Source: Lymantria dispar | Lineage: Eukaryota; Arthropoda; Insecta; Lepidoptera; Erebidae | Length of the DNA: 64,000 nt | Reading direction: 5' to 3' | NCBI GenBank assembly: GCA_032191425.1 | Contig: CM063455.1 | Location: 31,005,501 to 31,069,500 of the forward strand | Part shown: one piece after another, positions 11,341 to 22,934 of the stretch | Layout of the letters: each line of letters starts with the position of its first letter | Position numbering within the stretch: position 1 is the stretch's first letter | The notes under the pieces: model-generated | What the model was told of the DNA's origin: nothing | What the model saw: the letters and a program-made list of their open reading frames with translations, nothing else | The model's database searches: none | Position numbers and translations under genes: made by a program

Positions 11341-11615
11341 CATCTCATCGTCATCATCATCTCAGCTCATATACGTCCTACTGTTTCCCGGGCCTCCTCC
11401 ACTATGGCAAGGAAATTAACCATATACGTCTCACTATTGGGCTAAGGCCCCCTCCAAAATGGGAAGATAACTGACCTACTAAGCCACGATATTTCGAGTT
11501 TTCCTTCTCTTGCACAGATGTTACATGCATATTATACCCCTAAGTCGTCTTTAACGACACCCGCTGACAAGAAAAGGAATGGTGAATTGTATTCTTACTC
11601 CGTCATCACACGGAA
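11341..11615 (-). mobile_element. SINE A copy with internal duplication
   Basis: The CGTCCTACTGTT block is repeated as CGTCTCACTATTGGG 50 bases later, so it is either a partial duplication or one copy inserted in another. Confidence 0.75.
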
Positions 11616-12186
11616 AACTTTTTAGAGTAATGATGACATATTTACAGAAAATATAATAGAAGCATATAAAAATAAACAGTTACGCGCTCAATTGAATTTA
11701 TATTCAATAATGCACCAAAGACAGTATTATAAGGGTTTTTACAAACATCAAAACCAGAATAATAATCAACAAACAATATATTCGCATCCCATATTTCGAT
11801 GAAATGTCCCATGATATTGACATAAAAAATATATGTAGGGATCCTTACAAACTGATCGATGGTAGAGAAAAAAAAAACAAATATAAAAAAACTCTTGGCA
11901 AAGGAAAACTGTTGACTTTATCCCGCCAAGTTTACGTAGTAAGCTCCTTTTATTGGTGTTTACCTTTATGACGCAATAAAACAAGTTTTACATAATTTAT
12001 TAGACTTTTAGCCAAAAAAATATACCAAGAGTTTGTCGCACAATTTTTTTTTCACAATTATGTTATTCTAACTTGATATTTTGCCGTCGGCAATTTGTAT
12101 TTCGGGGATGTGAAAGTTATTTTCGTATTATGGAGCCATTCCAATTATAATTAAATAATATTATTATTACATCCGCGTATTTGATT
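11616..12186. other. No gene recognised
   Basis: AT-rich with an A-run at 11869-11879 and no coding pattern. Confidence 0.4.
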
Positions 12187-12427
12187 TCCGTGTGGTGACG
12201 GAGTAAGAATATAATTTATTACTCCCTATCTTAGCCGTGGGTGCTGAAAAAGTGATTAAGAGATATAACACGCATATAATATCTATAACGAACTATAGCG
12301 AGTATAAAGTAAAACTCAAAATGAAATCCTATACCAACATGTCTGACCAGCATGATAGAGTAGATGAAATGCCCAATTGTTGAGGATGCCCGATCCCAAT
12401 AGTGTGAAGGATGTGGGCTGCGATGAT
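12187..12427 (+). mobile_element. SINE A copy
   Basis: Head CCGTGTGGTGACGGAGTAAG to tail GGGCTGCGATGAT. Confidence 0.85.
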
Positions 12428-12441
12428 AGCACATACATTTT

Positions 12442-12619
12442 ATCATCATCATCATCTCATCCCACATACGTCCCACTGTTGGGCTCGGGCCTCCTCCGTA
12501 ATGGAAGGGTAATTAACCTACTATGCCACGCTGGTCAGACGTATTGGTATAGGGTTTTATTTCGAGTTTTCCTTCTCTCGCATAGATGTTATATGCGTTT
12601 TATATCCCTTAGTTGTCTC
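12442..12619 (-). mobile_element. SINE A copy, head truncated
   Basis: Tail-to-tail with the preceding plus-strand copy, 14 bases apart, forming a large inverted repeat. It lacks the last 60 bases of the head. Confidence 0.8.
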
Positions 12620-12851
12620 GTACATCTCATACATTTTATATAAAAATTTAAATATAATTCTTATAGAAAGGAAATCCTAATAATGAACAGAAATAATTTG
12701 AGACTCTCTGTGTGGGGAACCATTCTTAGTTCAATATGTCATCACGCCTTATTATGACTGGGACGACTACCGATCCCACATATTCAGGCTATTGTAACTC
12801 CTGTAAAGATCCACAATGACGACCATAAATAATATTGACTTAGTCCTAGAA

Positions 12852-13069
12852 CGTGTGGTGACGGAGTAGGAATACAATTCACCTCCCCCTCTCTTGCCCA
12901 TGGGCGTCGAAAGAGACGCATGAGGGATATCTTATGCATATAACAACAATGCAAGAGAAGCAAACCTTGAAATAAAACCTTATGCCAACCCGCCTGATAA
13001 GCGTGGTAAAGTAGATCAATTTCCCTCCCAATATAGAGTAGGCTTGAGCTGTGATGAATGAATGATGAG
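12852..13069 (+). mobile_element. SINE A copy
   Basis: Full length; the GTCGTAAAAGACGAC hairpin has decayed to GTCGAAAGAGACGCA. Confidence 0.8.
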
Positions 13070-13289
13070 TTCTGGGAAACGCTTTCAATTATCTAAAGAC
13101 CCTCAATCAATTTATTTAGAAATGTCATAAAAGGAAGTGGATAATATTGATTCTACCTCCCACGTAAGCAATTCGATATGAAGCAGAATTGACTGGTAAA
13201 CCAATAAATAGGATGCACAGTTACGATCAGGGCAGCTGTACAGTACCACAGATACTAGGAGTTATTACAATAGTAGGCAAGCACGCCTG

Positions 13290-13555
13290 GAAATAATCCG
13301 ACATCCACAAAGAGGCTAACCACGTGAGAGCGACACCCCAAGGGGTGGGGGCGTCGGGGAGAGACGGTACCCGAAAAGGTATTTCGTCGGGCTGGCCACG
13401 GAACTCGGTCAAGGAACTCGGTACCAGTAGTCTGGTATGGCGAAGTGCTGAGGATACGGTGAGTCATGAGGCCGCGTACCGTCTTGCATCACCCTGAACG
13501 GAATGGAAGGCGTGCGTTCAGACCATAGAATGCCCAACAAGGAATGCCTGAACGC
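13290..13555 (+). mobile_element. R1-type 3' UTR remnant
   Basis: Contains GACGGTACCCGAAAAGGTAT and CGTCGGGCTGGCC, then ATCACCCTGAACGGAATGG. Diverged, and no clear A-tail. Confidence 0.6.
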
Positions 13556-13744
13556 CCGTCAATTTTCTCGAGTTGCTACATGATCAATATACTACACTAG
13601 TCTAGAGGTGCTCCATGTCCATTGGAGTCATAAAAATCAGCTGAAGGATCACCAAGACAATGAACAGCAGTGCTTTATTGGTAAACTTGCAACGTTATAA
13701 AAACCAGAAAAAAATCCCTAGAAAGAAAGAAGGTATAGCCAACA

Positions 13745-13990
13745 ATTAGCACGTTGATAAGGCAATGGACGGGACGACCGTTGAGAAAGAAAAGTTCTGA
13801 CCACTACAAATCAGACGATGCAGCATAGAACGGCCCCCTTAGTAGGTGGAATGACGACATCTTGACAGCTGCACGGAACCATTGGACCGTTGGATGATAA
13901 TTTGATGGTACAGGACCGTTCTGAGTGGCATTCTCGTGAAGAAACCTATGCCCAAGGGTGGATATCTACGGGCTTATGGATAGATGGATG
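13745..13990 (+). mobile_element. Degraded RTE-like LINE C terminus
   Basis: One frame gives WNDDILTAARNHWT and another DRSEWHSREETYAQGW, separated by frameshifts. These match the RWxDD...GxxW...DRxxWxxxEEAY pattern at the end of RTE-like ORF2 proteins. It is older than the RTE copy at 17449. Confidence 0.6.
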
Positions 13991-14517
13991 AAATCTGTAT
14001 CAGTAATTACAATCGCCAAATTGTTTGCTAAGTGTGATGGTTGAGGCCACCCCAAGCGCCCATCTAATAGTGAAAATCAGTGGGCTAAGGCGTGGAGTAA
14101 ATTAGGTTAAAGGCAAAAAAAATGTTATGGCTTTATAAAGAACTTTTAAGATACGCGTCAAAATAAAAGATATATTATTTTCACAATTGTTATTTATGTG
14201 ACAAGGCATTCATTCTTAAAAATTATACAGTTTATAAGAAAATTCAGCAGTGTATTATCAAAAATTGTTATACCTTTCCTTTCTTCTTTAGTTACCTCGA
14301 AAATGTCCAATAAATGAAACATTTTTTCAAAGAATTAAGGGAAGATTCGGCACAGGCCGTATCGCTATAATCAGTCAGGGCTGTCCGTCGTATTAAAAGT
14401 ATCCGAATAATAATAAATATCAAAATATTTTTTGGTCGAAAATATTTATTGGACATATATATTCTTAACATATATATTCTTATTTGAACGATGTCGGTAA
14501 AAAGAAATAATTATTGT
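13991..14517. other. No gene recognised
   Basis: AT-rich, nothing identifiable beyond a 19-base duplicated phrase (TATATATTCTTA) near 14455-14481. Confidence 0.4.
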
Positions 14518-14518
14518 T

Positions 14519-14733
14519 ATCATCGTTATCGTCTCAGCTCAAATATGTCACCTTCTTCACAATAGGAAGGCAATTGACTTGCTATACCAAGCTGGTCGAA
14601 TGGAATGGTCATAGGGTTTTATTTCGAGTTTCACTTTATTTCACAATTTTTTTATCCCTAATCTTCTTTTGCGACATTCACCAGCAAGACAGGGGATGGT
14701 AAATTGTTATCTTACTTCGTCATCATATAGAAA
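14519..14733 (-). mobile_element. SINE A copy, degraded
   Basis: Weak CATCGTTATCGTCTCAGCTC start and a CTTCGTCATCATAT end; several deletions. Confidence 0.65.
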
Positions 14734-14814
14734 GGTATTGGTGTATTCATTAAATAAATGAAGCAAAAGTTTCTTAAATATTCGTTATTAGATTATTATT
14801 GGCATCAAACTCTT

Positions 14815-15066
14815 AGTTTTTTTTTATTGCTGTTGGTGGCTCACGACCAAACTAAGTGACTGCTGGTAAGTGACTGCCGCTCCTGGACTTTTCCTAGACC
14901 GCTGCCTACCGTGAATAAAGTGAATGGAGTATAAATACGTGCAAAAAAGGTTCGGTGATATTAAAGGCATTACAAAAACCCACTACACGCAAACATCTCA
15001 TGAAATGGGACTGCCGACTCTGTCGCTCACCAAACAAATCGCAGTAACAAATTTACAATAACTATG
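14815..15066 (-). mobile_element. Repeat D copy
   Basis: Starts at the T-run (poly-A complement) and runs through GTGACTGCCGCTCC and TTCGGTGATATTAAAGGCAT. Confidence 0.65.
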
Positions 15067-15377
15067 TCCATAAATATCCGCATTTATAACCGAATATCGG
15101 TCAGCCCTAGCATCGACTTAAGGCCGTATTTTATTTTTATTTATGGGCCGCCCCACCGGCCCCTGGCCTTCGACAATTAATCAACTCTGTGCCGACCGCC
15201 TAATGGCTGTTTTCCTTTGCCTAATGACCTAGGCACAGATTCATGAATGATGCGGTATCAGTAACAAATTAATTGCGCTTCAATATTTACGAAGAAAACA
15301 ACTTTATTGTTTACACATACAAAATACGGATGCAGCTTGGCTCAAATGACAGAACCGAAACTTTTATAAACAAAACA
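15067..15377. other. No gene recognised
   Basis: Contains a proline/GC island (GGGCCGCCCCACCGGCCCC near 15145) but no coding pattern. Confidence 0.35.
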
Positions 15378-15755
15378 AAATGGTTGTCTGTAAAGTCGGT
15401 TTACGTTCGCTTTTTTCCACGTGACAACGTCGTAAGTTGATAAAAATTGCATACTATTATGAATTGAATTTAATTATTTTGTATAATTCACAGGAGTTAA
15501 TTGATTTTATTTTCGATAAATTAACATTTATTTGCTTCGTTAATTTAATTATTATTTACTTAAATTATACAGATTAATTAGAAGTAACAATGTCACAAGC
15601 CGAAAGCTTAGACCGATCGTGTCTCTCTATCGCTTGTTCCGTGCTCTCGCTCGCACAGCTCAGGCGGAACGTGACAATAAGTAACTATTTCGTGGGTGCA
15701 GCCGGCGTTCATCGATTTATAAGACGTTGTCATTGTAAATAAAACTACTTTACGG
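15378..15755 (+). mobile_element. MITE G, copy 1
   Basis: Left part ATGGTTGTCTGTAAAGTCGG then GTGACAACGTC; right part GTTCATCGATTTATAAGACG then TTGTCATTG. Both parts occur inverted in the copy at 50485-50692. The two GACAACGTC motifs face each other. Confidence 0.55.
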
Positions 15756-15804
15756 CTTTTATCGCGTTTGTAAGGCAGGCTTGTAGGCACGGGCAGATTT
15801 AACA

Positions 15805-16260
15805 TTCATCATTTCAGTTTTTCGCCCTCCACTGGCGGACGTAAGCCTTCCTCGTATTACGGCATAGAGTGCGCTCCTGTGCCGGCCGCATTCAACGACG
15901 CCTAGCAACTTTCACCAGGTCGTCGGTCCATCTAGTGGAAGGACGTCTTACACAGCGTCATCCGATACGTAGTCGCCACTCGAGAACCTTTCTTCCCCAG
16001 TGGTTGTCGATTAGTCGCGCAATGTGGCCTGACCATTGCCATTTCAACGTGCTAATTTCGTACTATGTCAGTTACACCAGTTCTTCTGCGGATTTCCATA
16101 TTTCGAATTCCATCTCGCAGAGAAATTTTGAGCATAGCCCGCGCCATATCACGCTGAGCGACTTTGAGCTTGGTTATAAGGCCTACATTTAGGAACTATG
16201 TGCCCGTACCGTAAGTCATTACTGGTAACACATACTGGTCGTAAACCTGTGTTTTCAGAC
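15805..16260 (-). mobile_element. RTE LINE C-terminal remnant
   Basis: On the minus strand it parallels the RTE copy at 17449-17905: a VYDQ..LPVMTYG-like start, RRISTLKW-type block, RWTDDLVKVA, and a QQW-type end followed by ATG repeats. Several stops and shifts; clearly dead. Confidence 0.75.
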
Positions 16261-16344
16261 ACTAAAATATATGTTGGACAAGAAAATCCTCTTTAAGTTT
16301 TCCGAACGCATACAAAGTACATAATTTCTTTAATTGCTCCTAGT

Positions 16345-16420
16345 GGTAAATTAGCAAATAGTACGCCTGATGGTAAGTGATACTGTCGCTCGTGGATCTT
16401 TTCTGGGCCGCTGCCTACAG
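16345..16420 (-). mobile_element. Repeat D short 3' fragment
   Basis: Only the last 75 bases of the family (GTACGCCTGATGGTAAGTGA). Abuts an R1 fragment. Confidence 0.55.
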
Positions 16421-16427
16421 TTTTGTT

Positions 16428-16708
16428 TTTTTTATGGGTGGGCTATGGTAAACGCACACGCGGTCCATTCCGTCCGGTGCGACAAAAGGACGGCGTGCGG
16501 GCCCATAACCCACCCGTACCCCTTCGCCCACCCACCCACCTTCGTCGTTGGGCGTCAGTGGTCGACCCGACGGAATACCCTCTCGGGTACCCTCACTTCT
16601 CGACGTCCCTGTCCCGGGACGTTGGTCACCGTCGCGCGGTCAGCCTCTCTGCGGGTGACTGATTAAATTCCCCGGTCCCGTCACCCGCGGCCTCGGCTAG
16701 GGCGATTA
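16428..16708 (-). mobile_element. R1-type 3' UTR fragment
   Basis: T-run then GGGTGGGCTATGGTAAACGC and the full UTR, ending at GGCTAGGGCG; no coding part retained. Confidence 0.75.
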
Positions 16709-17448
16709 AAAATAGATAATTTATTATATTAAGAATTGGAACTAATATGTAGCTTTGTAAGCTCAAAATATTTATCTAGCTTGGTATAAACTATTTCTAA
16801 CGCTAGAGAATGCATTCTCAAAGGCTGTGGTGAGCTGTTTGTTCAAAATCACAGTTACAGGTTGAATATTGACATAATAGGAAAGAGAGTAATAAATATA
16901 ACCTTAGAATATTTACTCATAGAAGCTCAATTCGCGCAAAAGATTTGAGGCATTTAAATTAGAGCCAGAAATAGTTCCCTACGCCGGATCGCGACGTAGT
17001 GTACAAGGTCACTACGTACAAGGCAACTCTATTGTATAGTGGTGTGTACGTGTATAATCGCTTACACGCATGTAGTATTTTTGGCTTCACATTTTTGATC
17101 GCTTAAGTACTGACACTATCATTCTATACGTTATTATTCTCAGAATTAATACGTTGAAGTCAATGAGACTTTTATAGAAATATGATCAATATACGATGAC
17201 CTCACAAAAATGGTTATAAAAATGATAGTCCATATATATATCATAGATAGGAGGTCTGCAATATAAATTGTCAGTATTTATCATACGAGCTGACAAGGTC
17301 GAACACGTTCATATATCTCTCTATATGTTGAATATTATACGAATGGCTGAGTTAATAGCTTACTTGATCTATCGCTAGCGGACATTCACTATATTATAGA
17401 GATATATTTCTCAAATTTGTTATTTTTAAATATAAAAAAAAAAAACAC
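16709..17448. other. No gene recognised
   Basis: AT-rich; some short direct phrases (GTCACTACGTACAAGG near 17008) but no recognised family. Confidence 0.4.
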
Positions 17449-17905
17449 ACAGGTCTACGACCAGTGTGTGTTACCAGTGATGACTTATGGCACGGAAACG
17501 TGGTCCTTAAATGTAGGCCTTATATCAAGGCTCAAAGTCGCTCAGCGTGCTACGGAAAGGCTATGCTCGGGATTTTTCAGCGAGATAGAATCCGGAATAC
17601 GGAAATTCGCAGAAGAACGGTTGTAACCGACATAGCACGGAGAATTAGCACGCTGAAGTGGCAATGGGCAGGCCACATCGCTCGACGAACCGACAACCGC
17701 TGGGGAAGAAAGGTTCTCGAGTGGCGACCACGTATCGGACGACGCAGTGTAGGACGCCCCCACACTAGGTGGACCGATGACCTAGTGAAAGTTGCTGGGC
17801 GTCGTTGGATGCAGGCGGCACAGGACCGCACATTATGGTGCAACATGAGGGAGGCCTACATCCAGCAGTGGACGGCTGTAGGCTGAAATGATGATGTTGA
17901 TGAAG
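17449..17905 (+). pseudogene. RTE-clade LINE ORF C terminus and ATG tail
   Basis: The frame opens with QVYDQCVLPVMTYGTETWSL and shifts near 17560 into RDRIRNTEIRRRTVVTDIAR, then WAGHIARRTDNRWGRKVLEW, GRRSVGRPHTRWTDDLVKVA and EAYIQQWTAVG. The stop codon is TGA at 17884-17886. This is the C-terminal end of RTE-type reverse transcriptase proteins that are abundant in Lepidoptera; the RT catalytic part is missing, so the insertion is 5' truncated. One 1-2 base deletion breaks the frame. The element ends a few bases past the stop in a short ATG-rich tail, leaving practically no 3' UTR, as expected for RTE elements. That end closely resembles the 3' end of SINE A, which makes this the likely type of partner LINE for the SINE. 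Confidence 0.85.
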
Positions 17906-18007
17906 TATAAAATATTAAACGTAATAAATACTCCATGATTATATTTTTTTTCTGTGTGGTGACTGAGTAAAATCACAAATACTAGTGGTAGGACAACACT
18001 GTTGACT

Positions 18008-18286
18008 GCCGCAGGCCGGTCCGTCCGGGGTAGTACCACACTGAGCAGAAAATCGACGTCCAAGAAGTAACAATTTGTTACTACAATTCGTTCGATGAGC
18101 GAGAGAGCCGGCAGCCCACCTTTCTGTGATGTCTTTAGTATCATCGAACTTCATTGCACGCATTCACACTCCCTTTACTTTCTTCGCAGTAGGCAGCAAC
18201 CTTACAAAGGTCCATGAGCAGCAGCGGCAACACTTACCATCAGGTGTACTGTTTGCTCGTTTGCCACCGGTTGCAATAAAAAGAAA
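18008..18286 (+). mobile_element. Repeat D copy
   Basis: GGCCGGTCCGTCCGGGGTAG to GCAATAAAAAG; nearly full length. Confidence 0.7.
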
Positions 18287-18349
18287 CAATTCACCAAGCC
18301 ATATCTTACTCGTGCATATTCTTAAAGGAACCTAAGAGATATGGATATT

Positions 18350-18690
18350 CTTTTTTTTTATTGCCTATGTTGGCAAACGAGCAGGCAGCACACCTGATGA
18401 TAAGTGATGCTGCTGCACATGGACCTTTGCAATACCAGGGGCACAGCCAGGCCGTTGCCTACCGTGAAGTAAATGCTCTTCTTACTCCTCGTTTAAAGAA
18501 GGACATGTCATAGCGCTCGGGAAACACAGCAGCAGGCAGTTCATTCCAGAGCCTACACGTACGTGGGAGAAATGATCGCTGGAAACGTACAGTTGAGGAC
18601 CATAACGTTTCCAGATGAAATGGATGAACCCTGCTGCGGTGTCGAGTGGTACGTTGGTAAAACGGTGACGGTGGTACCAAGTCAAACAGT
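18350..18690 (-). pseudogene. Jockey-type LINE C terminus and 3' UTR
   Basis: The minus strand encodes about 77 codons ending at 18459. They include HPFHLETLWSSTVRFQRSFL, PRTCRLWNELPAAVFPERYD and MSFFKRGVRRAF, a conserved ending of insect non-LTR ORF2 proteins of jockey-like type. A 100-base 3' UTR follows, with AATAAA and poly(A) (T-run at 18352-18360). The last part of this UTR (CATCAGGTGTGCTGCCTGCT and neighbours) is shared with repeat D. The open frame extends past 18690 only because it runs into a SINE A copy; that part is not LINE coding. 5' truncated. Confidence 0.7.
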
Positions 18691-18691
18691 T

Positions 18692-18890
18692 CAGTCAGTG
18701 GGCTCGGGCCTTCTCCATTACAAAATTGGCCTACTATACCACGCTGGTCAGACATGTTGGTATAGGATTTTATGTTGACTTTTCCATCTGTTGCATAGAT
18801 ATTATACGCATATTATATCCTTTCGTTGTTTTTTACGACAGCCACGGGAAGATAGGGGATAGTGAATTGTATTTTTACTCACCACACGGA
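18692..18890 (-). mobile_element. SINE A copy, tail lost
   Basis: Begins at CAGTGGGCTCGGGCC without the CATCAT tail; abuts the jockey remnant. Confidence 0.75.
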
Positions 18891-18964
18891 AATGCTTTAA
18901 AAAGTATGATTTCTTACTAGATGAATGTAAACATTAATAATTGACGACCTGTCTATATCTATAC

Positions 18965-19103
18965 TATTTTTGCGAGATAGAATCCGAAACTACGAACGTG
19001 TGTAACTGACATAGTACTAAGAAATAGCACGCTGAAGTGGCTATGGGCAGGACACATCACTCTACGAACCGACAACCGCTGGGGACCAAAGATTCTCGAG
19101 TAA
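18965..19103 (+). mobile_element. RTE LINE fragment
   Basis: GCGAGATAGAATCCG, then TAGCACGCTGAAGTGGC and CGACAACCGCTGGGG; internal piece of the ORF at 17449-17905, with deletions. Confidence 0.75.
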
Positions 19104-19124
19104 TTTATGCCCACATTGATATAC

Positions 19125-19245
19125 ATCATCATCATTATTATTCCGCCTGTCATCGTTCACTGCTAGACGTAGACCTTCCTCATGTTTCACCACAAAGTGC
19201 GGTCATTTACCACCTGGACCCAACAACTCCCAGCAACCTGGACCC
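19125..19245 (-). mobile_element. RTE LINE 3' fragment
   Basis: CATCATCATTATTATTCCGC followed by the inverse of the QQW-end coding region; opposite orientation to the neighbouring fragment. Confidence 0.6.
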
Positions 19246-20607
19246 ACCATCAAAATAAGCCCGTAGGATAGTTGAGCTACCGTAACTGGAAGCCATTTGT
19301 TTTTTATCCGTCTTGTGAGGGAATAATACCATAATGGCTATGCTTGGCAGGCAGTGAAGTTATACATGTCCCAAAAGCTACTGCCCGCTCTCCTGGTGAT
19401 CTCTTAGCCTTACGACAAGGCAACAATTGTATTCTAGTCCCGTCGCCATACCCGAGTGTCTAAGTATAATCAGAAAACTAAAAATATTAAAATTTAATGA
19501 GAAGCTATATCAAACAAGAATTTATATAAAGTGTCTTCGTTTGGATCCAGTTCGCTTCAGCGCGCAAACACTTTTTCAAAGGCAAGAGGGCTCATCGACA
19601 ATTCATTACACTTTAAACCTAACTTCGGCAATTAAAACACGAGAACAAAGGCTGAAAAAAAGGAAATAATTACTTTCTTAATGACTGGCCGGTCTCAAAG
19701 CAACACGTTTATAGAAGAACCAAGAAACTTGACAATGTACTTGATGAGTTATCCAAGACTGGGGATATTCAAATTCGTTAACTGCGTATAAACTTCAGTA
19801 ATTTTGCGTTAAGAAAGGTATTCTAGGCTCTATTGGGAGAGTTTTGGGATGAATTACTTGGGAATTTGTGAGCTGGGAATAATTGCCTGCCGAGTTGAAA
19901 CTTGAACGAATGACTAAGCAATATGTCTCAGTATTTCGAAGGATAACTATTAGATATTGGCGTATAACAAAGTGTCTGAATTTTTTCTTATTCTGCCTTC
20001 GTAAAGGCAGGTAAAAATATAAATTAGGTACAGACTTTTAAGTTCTAAGAGTTCCCTCAAGAATATAATTGCTAGAACCATTGAGACATAATTTTATATT
20101 TTTATCTTTTCTTAGAATCCTAAAGCTTCGTGATTTTAGGTGATAAAGGAGCAATTCTTGTATATTTTATATTTTCAGAATCTCGGAAACGGCACCCATA
20201 ATTTTCATGAAATTTAGTATACTAAAGGTTTTGGGGCACAAAATCGATATAGCTAGCTTTTACTTATAGAAAATGTCGCCTTGTCGGTGTTTTTAGCTAA
20301 TCAATAAATTATCATAAAAAGTCATTAGAATAGGAATATAAACTTAGCTGTCGCCGTCAAGAGTGTCAATAGCTCGGTTGGGAAGTTGTCCAGTCGCATT
20401 CAAACAGCGTGAGATAGGATCTCGGTGATTTTATTATTCTGTTTTTTAATTTTTGATATTTTTTCATTATTTCATTATCGTTATTTTTTATTAATATATA
20501 TCTAAATATGTTCGTCAAAAATAAAATTTACAAAAAGACAAAGAATTATACCGAGCAAAGCTCGGTCAACCAGATATTTTTAGCGGATATACGCGCTGTT
20601 AGTCTCT
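19246..20607. other. No gene recognised
   Basis: A longer unassigned interval. A short SINE A head trace (ATTGTATTCTAGTCCCGTCG) is at 19425-19445. The 80-codon frame at 19427-19669 has a lysine-rich end but matches nothing I know. Confidence 0.4.
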
Positions 20608-20737
20608 AACCTCCTACCTTCTACACCACGTTAATCAGACAGGTTGATAGAATTTAATTTAGAGTTTTACTTCTCTTGGATATGATCACGATATGGGGAT
20701 AGATGGTGGTGAATTATCTTCTTATTCTCCACACGGC
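20608..20737 (-). mobile_element. SINE A fragment
   Basis: Middle and head portions only; ends CTCCACACGG. Confidence 0.65.
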
Positions 20738-20756
20738 AAAATATAATTGTTATATT

Positions 20757-20966
20757 TCAACATATACGTCCCAATGTTGGGCCTCCTCCACGATAGGTGG
20801 GAAATTGACCTTACTATACCATGCTGGTCAGACAGATTAGTATAAGATTTTGCTTCGAGTATTCCGTCTCTTGCATATAAGTTATATGCGTATTATATCC
20901 CTTATTCGTCTTTTACGACATCCACCGACAAGAGTGAAATGTATTCTTACTCCCTTACCATACGGA
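20757..20966 (-). mobile_element. SINE A copy
   Basis: CATATACGTCCCAATGTTGGG to CTTACCATACGG; the tail repeat is missing. Confidence 0.8.
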
Positions 20967-21117
20967 TATTATATTTACGTTAATATTAAATTAATCTGTT
21001 AAATGTAGTGTTAAATACCTAATACATTTTAATAATTCGTATATAAGACATATCTTTAATGCCCCAAGGAAAGACTATTTTTCAGCTATCTACCGAGTCT
21101 AATTTGACACGCTATTT

Positions 21118-21410
21118 TTTTTCTGTTGGTGGTAAAAGAGCAAACACTACACCTGTTGCTAAGTGGTACTGCCGCCCATGCACCTTTACCTGCCTGCCGT
21201 GAAGCAAGTGAAGAGAGTGTGAAACCGTGCAATGAGATTCGGTGATACTAAAGGCATCACCACAAACACACCCAAACACTCTCAAAAAGTTGGTCTGCCG
21301 ACTCTATCATTTACTAAACGAAGTGCAGTAAGAAATTGCTACTACTCAGATGTCGATTTTCTGCTCAGTGTGGTACTACCTCGGATAAACCGGTTTGTGG
21401 TTGTAGACGG
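21118..21410 (-). mobile_element. Repeat D copy
   Basis: T-run and GCCGCCCATGCACC through TTCGGTGATACTAAAGGCAT to GATTTTCTGCTCAGTGTGG. Confidence 0.7.
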
Positions 21411-21430
21411 AAGACTATTAACAGAGTGCT

Positions 21431-21691
21431 CCTTTTTTTTAGGGATGGGCCATGGTCGGCGCGCGCGCCTTGACTGACCCGCAGCACGTCGCTTTCGTCG
21501 TTAGGCCGACCACCAGTGCAGAGTTCCTTGTCTTCAGTGGTCGGCTCGACGGAATACCCCAGTCGCGGGGTACCCTCTCCTCTCGACGTTCCCCCTCCGG
21601 GACGTCGGTCGTCGTCGAACGATCAACTTCTCTGCGGGTGATGGAATATATCCCCGGTCCAGTCACCCGCGGCCTTGGCTACGGCGGCATA
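21431..21691 (-). mobile_element. R1-type 3' UTR fragment
   Basis: T-run, GGGATGGGCCATGGTCGGCG and the UTR landmarks to GGCTACGGCGGCAT. Confidence 0.75.
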
Positions 21692-21965
21692 GTGCCTCTA
21701 CCACATATGTAGTTTATGGTATCTTATGCCACGTTACTATCAATACAAACTATTAAGATGGTTGTGATATGACCCAATAAAAAAACTATTGATGTGCAGC
21801 TAATTGCAATACTCATGTAACCCTATTCAGAACCCTTTTCTGCGTATATTAGAAAAAGAAAATTCTGTACCCTGTTCGCATATTTGAACCGTGTTTGTTA
21901 GTTGCGTCCAAGATCTATAAGACCAAAATAGGCCTTAAGTTTATTGAATTATAAAAAAATATTTT

Positions 21966-22089
21966 CCCTGACGGAGTAAGAACACAATTCATCCCTTCTT
22001 ATCCGTGGATGTCATAAAATACGACTAAGATATAATATGCATATAATATTGGGGAGGAGGCTCGAGCCAGAAGTGGGACTATGACGAGA
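21966..22089 (+). mobile_element. SINE A with large internal deletion
   Basis: Head to ATATAATATGCATATAATAT, then directly GGGGAGGAGGCTCGAGCC and a short tail. Confidence 0.75.
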
Positions 22090-22150
22090 CTATATAAAAT
22101 AATTCAAATTGAAAATTTTAATAACTCCCGATACAAACTAAAATAAAAAA

Positions 22151-22420
22151 AAACCGGCTAAGTGCGAGTCGGAGTCGCGCACATAGGGTTTCGTACCATT
22201 ATCTATAAAAATCGTGTTCGTTGTATGGGAGCCCCACTTAATTATTTTATTTTATTTTTAGTATTTATTGTTATAGCGGCCACAGAAATACATAATGTGT
22301 AAAAATTTCAACTGTCTAGCTATCTTGAGATACAGCCTGGTGACAGACAGACGGACGGACAGACAGCGAAGTCTTAGTAATAGGGTCCCGTTTTTACTCT
22401 TTGCGTACGCAACCCTAAAA
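22151..22420 (+). repeat. Lepidoptera-wide AAACCGGC repeat
   Basis: Starts AAACCGGCTAAGTGCGAGTC and ends CGCAACCCTAAAAA, with a GACAGACGGACGGACAGACA tract. I recall this as a very widespread insect repeat of unclear class (MITE or SINE); class not determined here. Confidence 0.7.
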
Positions 22421-22678
22421 AGTATTATATACACTAACAGGAATTATAAAATAATTATCATTTAACGATTATTATTACTATTATAAAATAGCACGCGTGA
22501 TCACTTAATCGGGTAATACGCCATTACATCATTAGCAACTAGGAAAAGAGCTGATACTCTTATACTGCTGGACCGATATATACAAAATATAGCTAAGAAA
22601 CATCGCAAGGAAACTGGCTTTCAAATGAAAAAAATCGCATTGAAATTCGTCAATCCGTTTGAGAATTACCATGCCACA

Positions 22679-22679
22679 G

Positions 22680-22714
<35 letters not shown>

Positions 22715-22790
22715 GACACACACACACACATATACACACACAGACACACACACACACACACACAGATACACACACATACACACACACACA

Positions 22791-22821
<31 letters not shown>

Positions 22822-22822
22822 T
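22679..22822. repeat. (CA)n microsatellite, compound
   Basis: About 144 bases of CA with interspersed ACAG and ATAC units. Open frames on both strands here are products of the repeat. Confidence 0.97.
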
Positions 22823-22934
22823 CGACGTCAAACATATAACATCCCTCTTTTTGTGTCGGGGGTTAAAAATAATAAAGAAGTGTTTTCATTTGTTTTTATT
22901 TTTATAAACTTTCTAAGAACTCGGTTTCTATTTA

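Noticed and set aside
16370..16666. Two overlapping proline-rich plus-strand frames
   Set aside because: They are antisense to an R1-type 3' UTR, which recurs many times here without a conserved frame.
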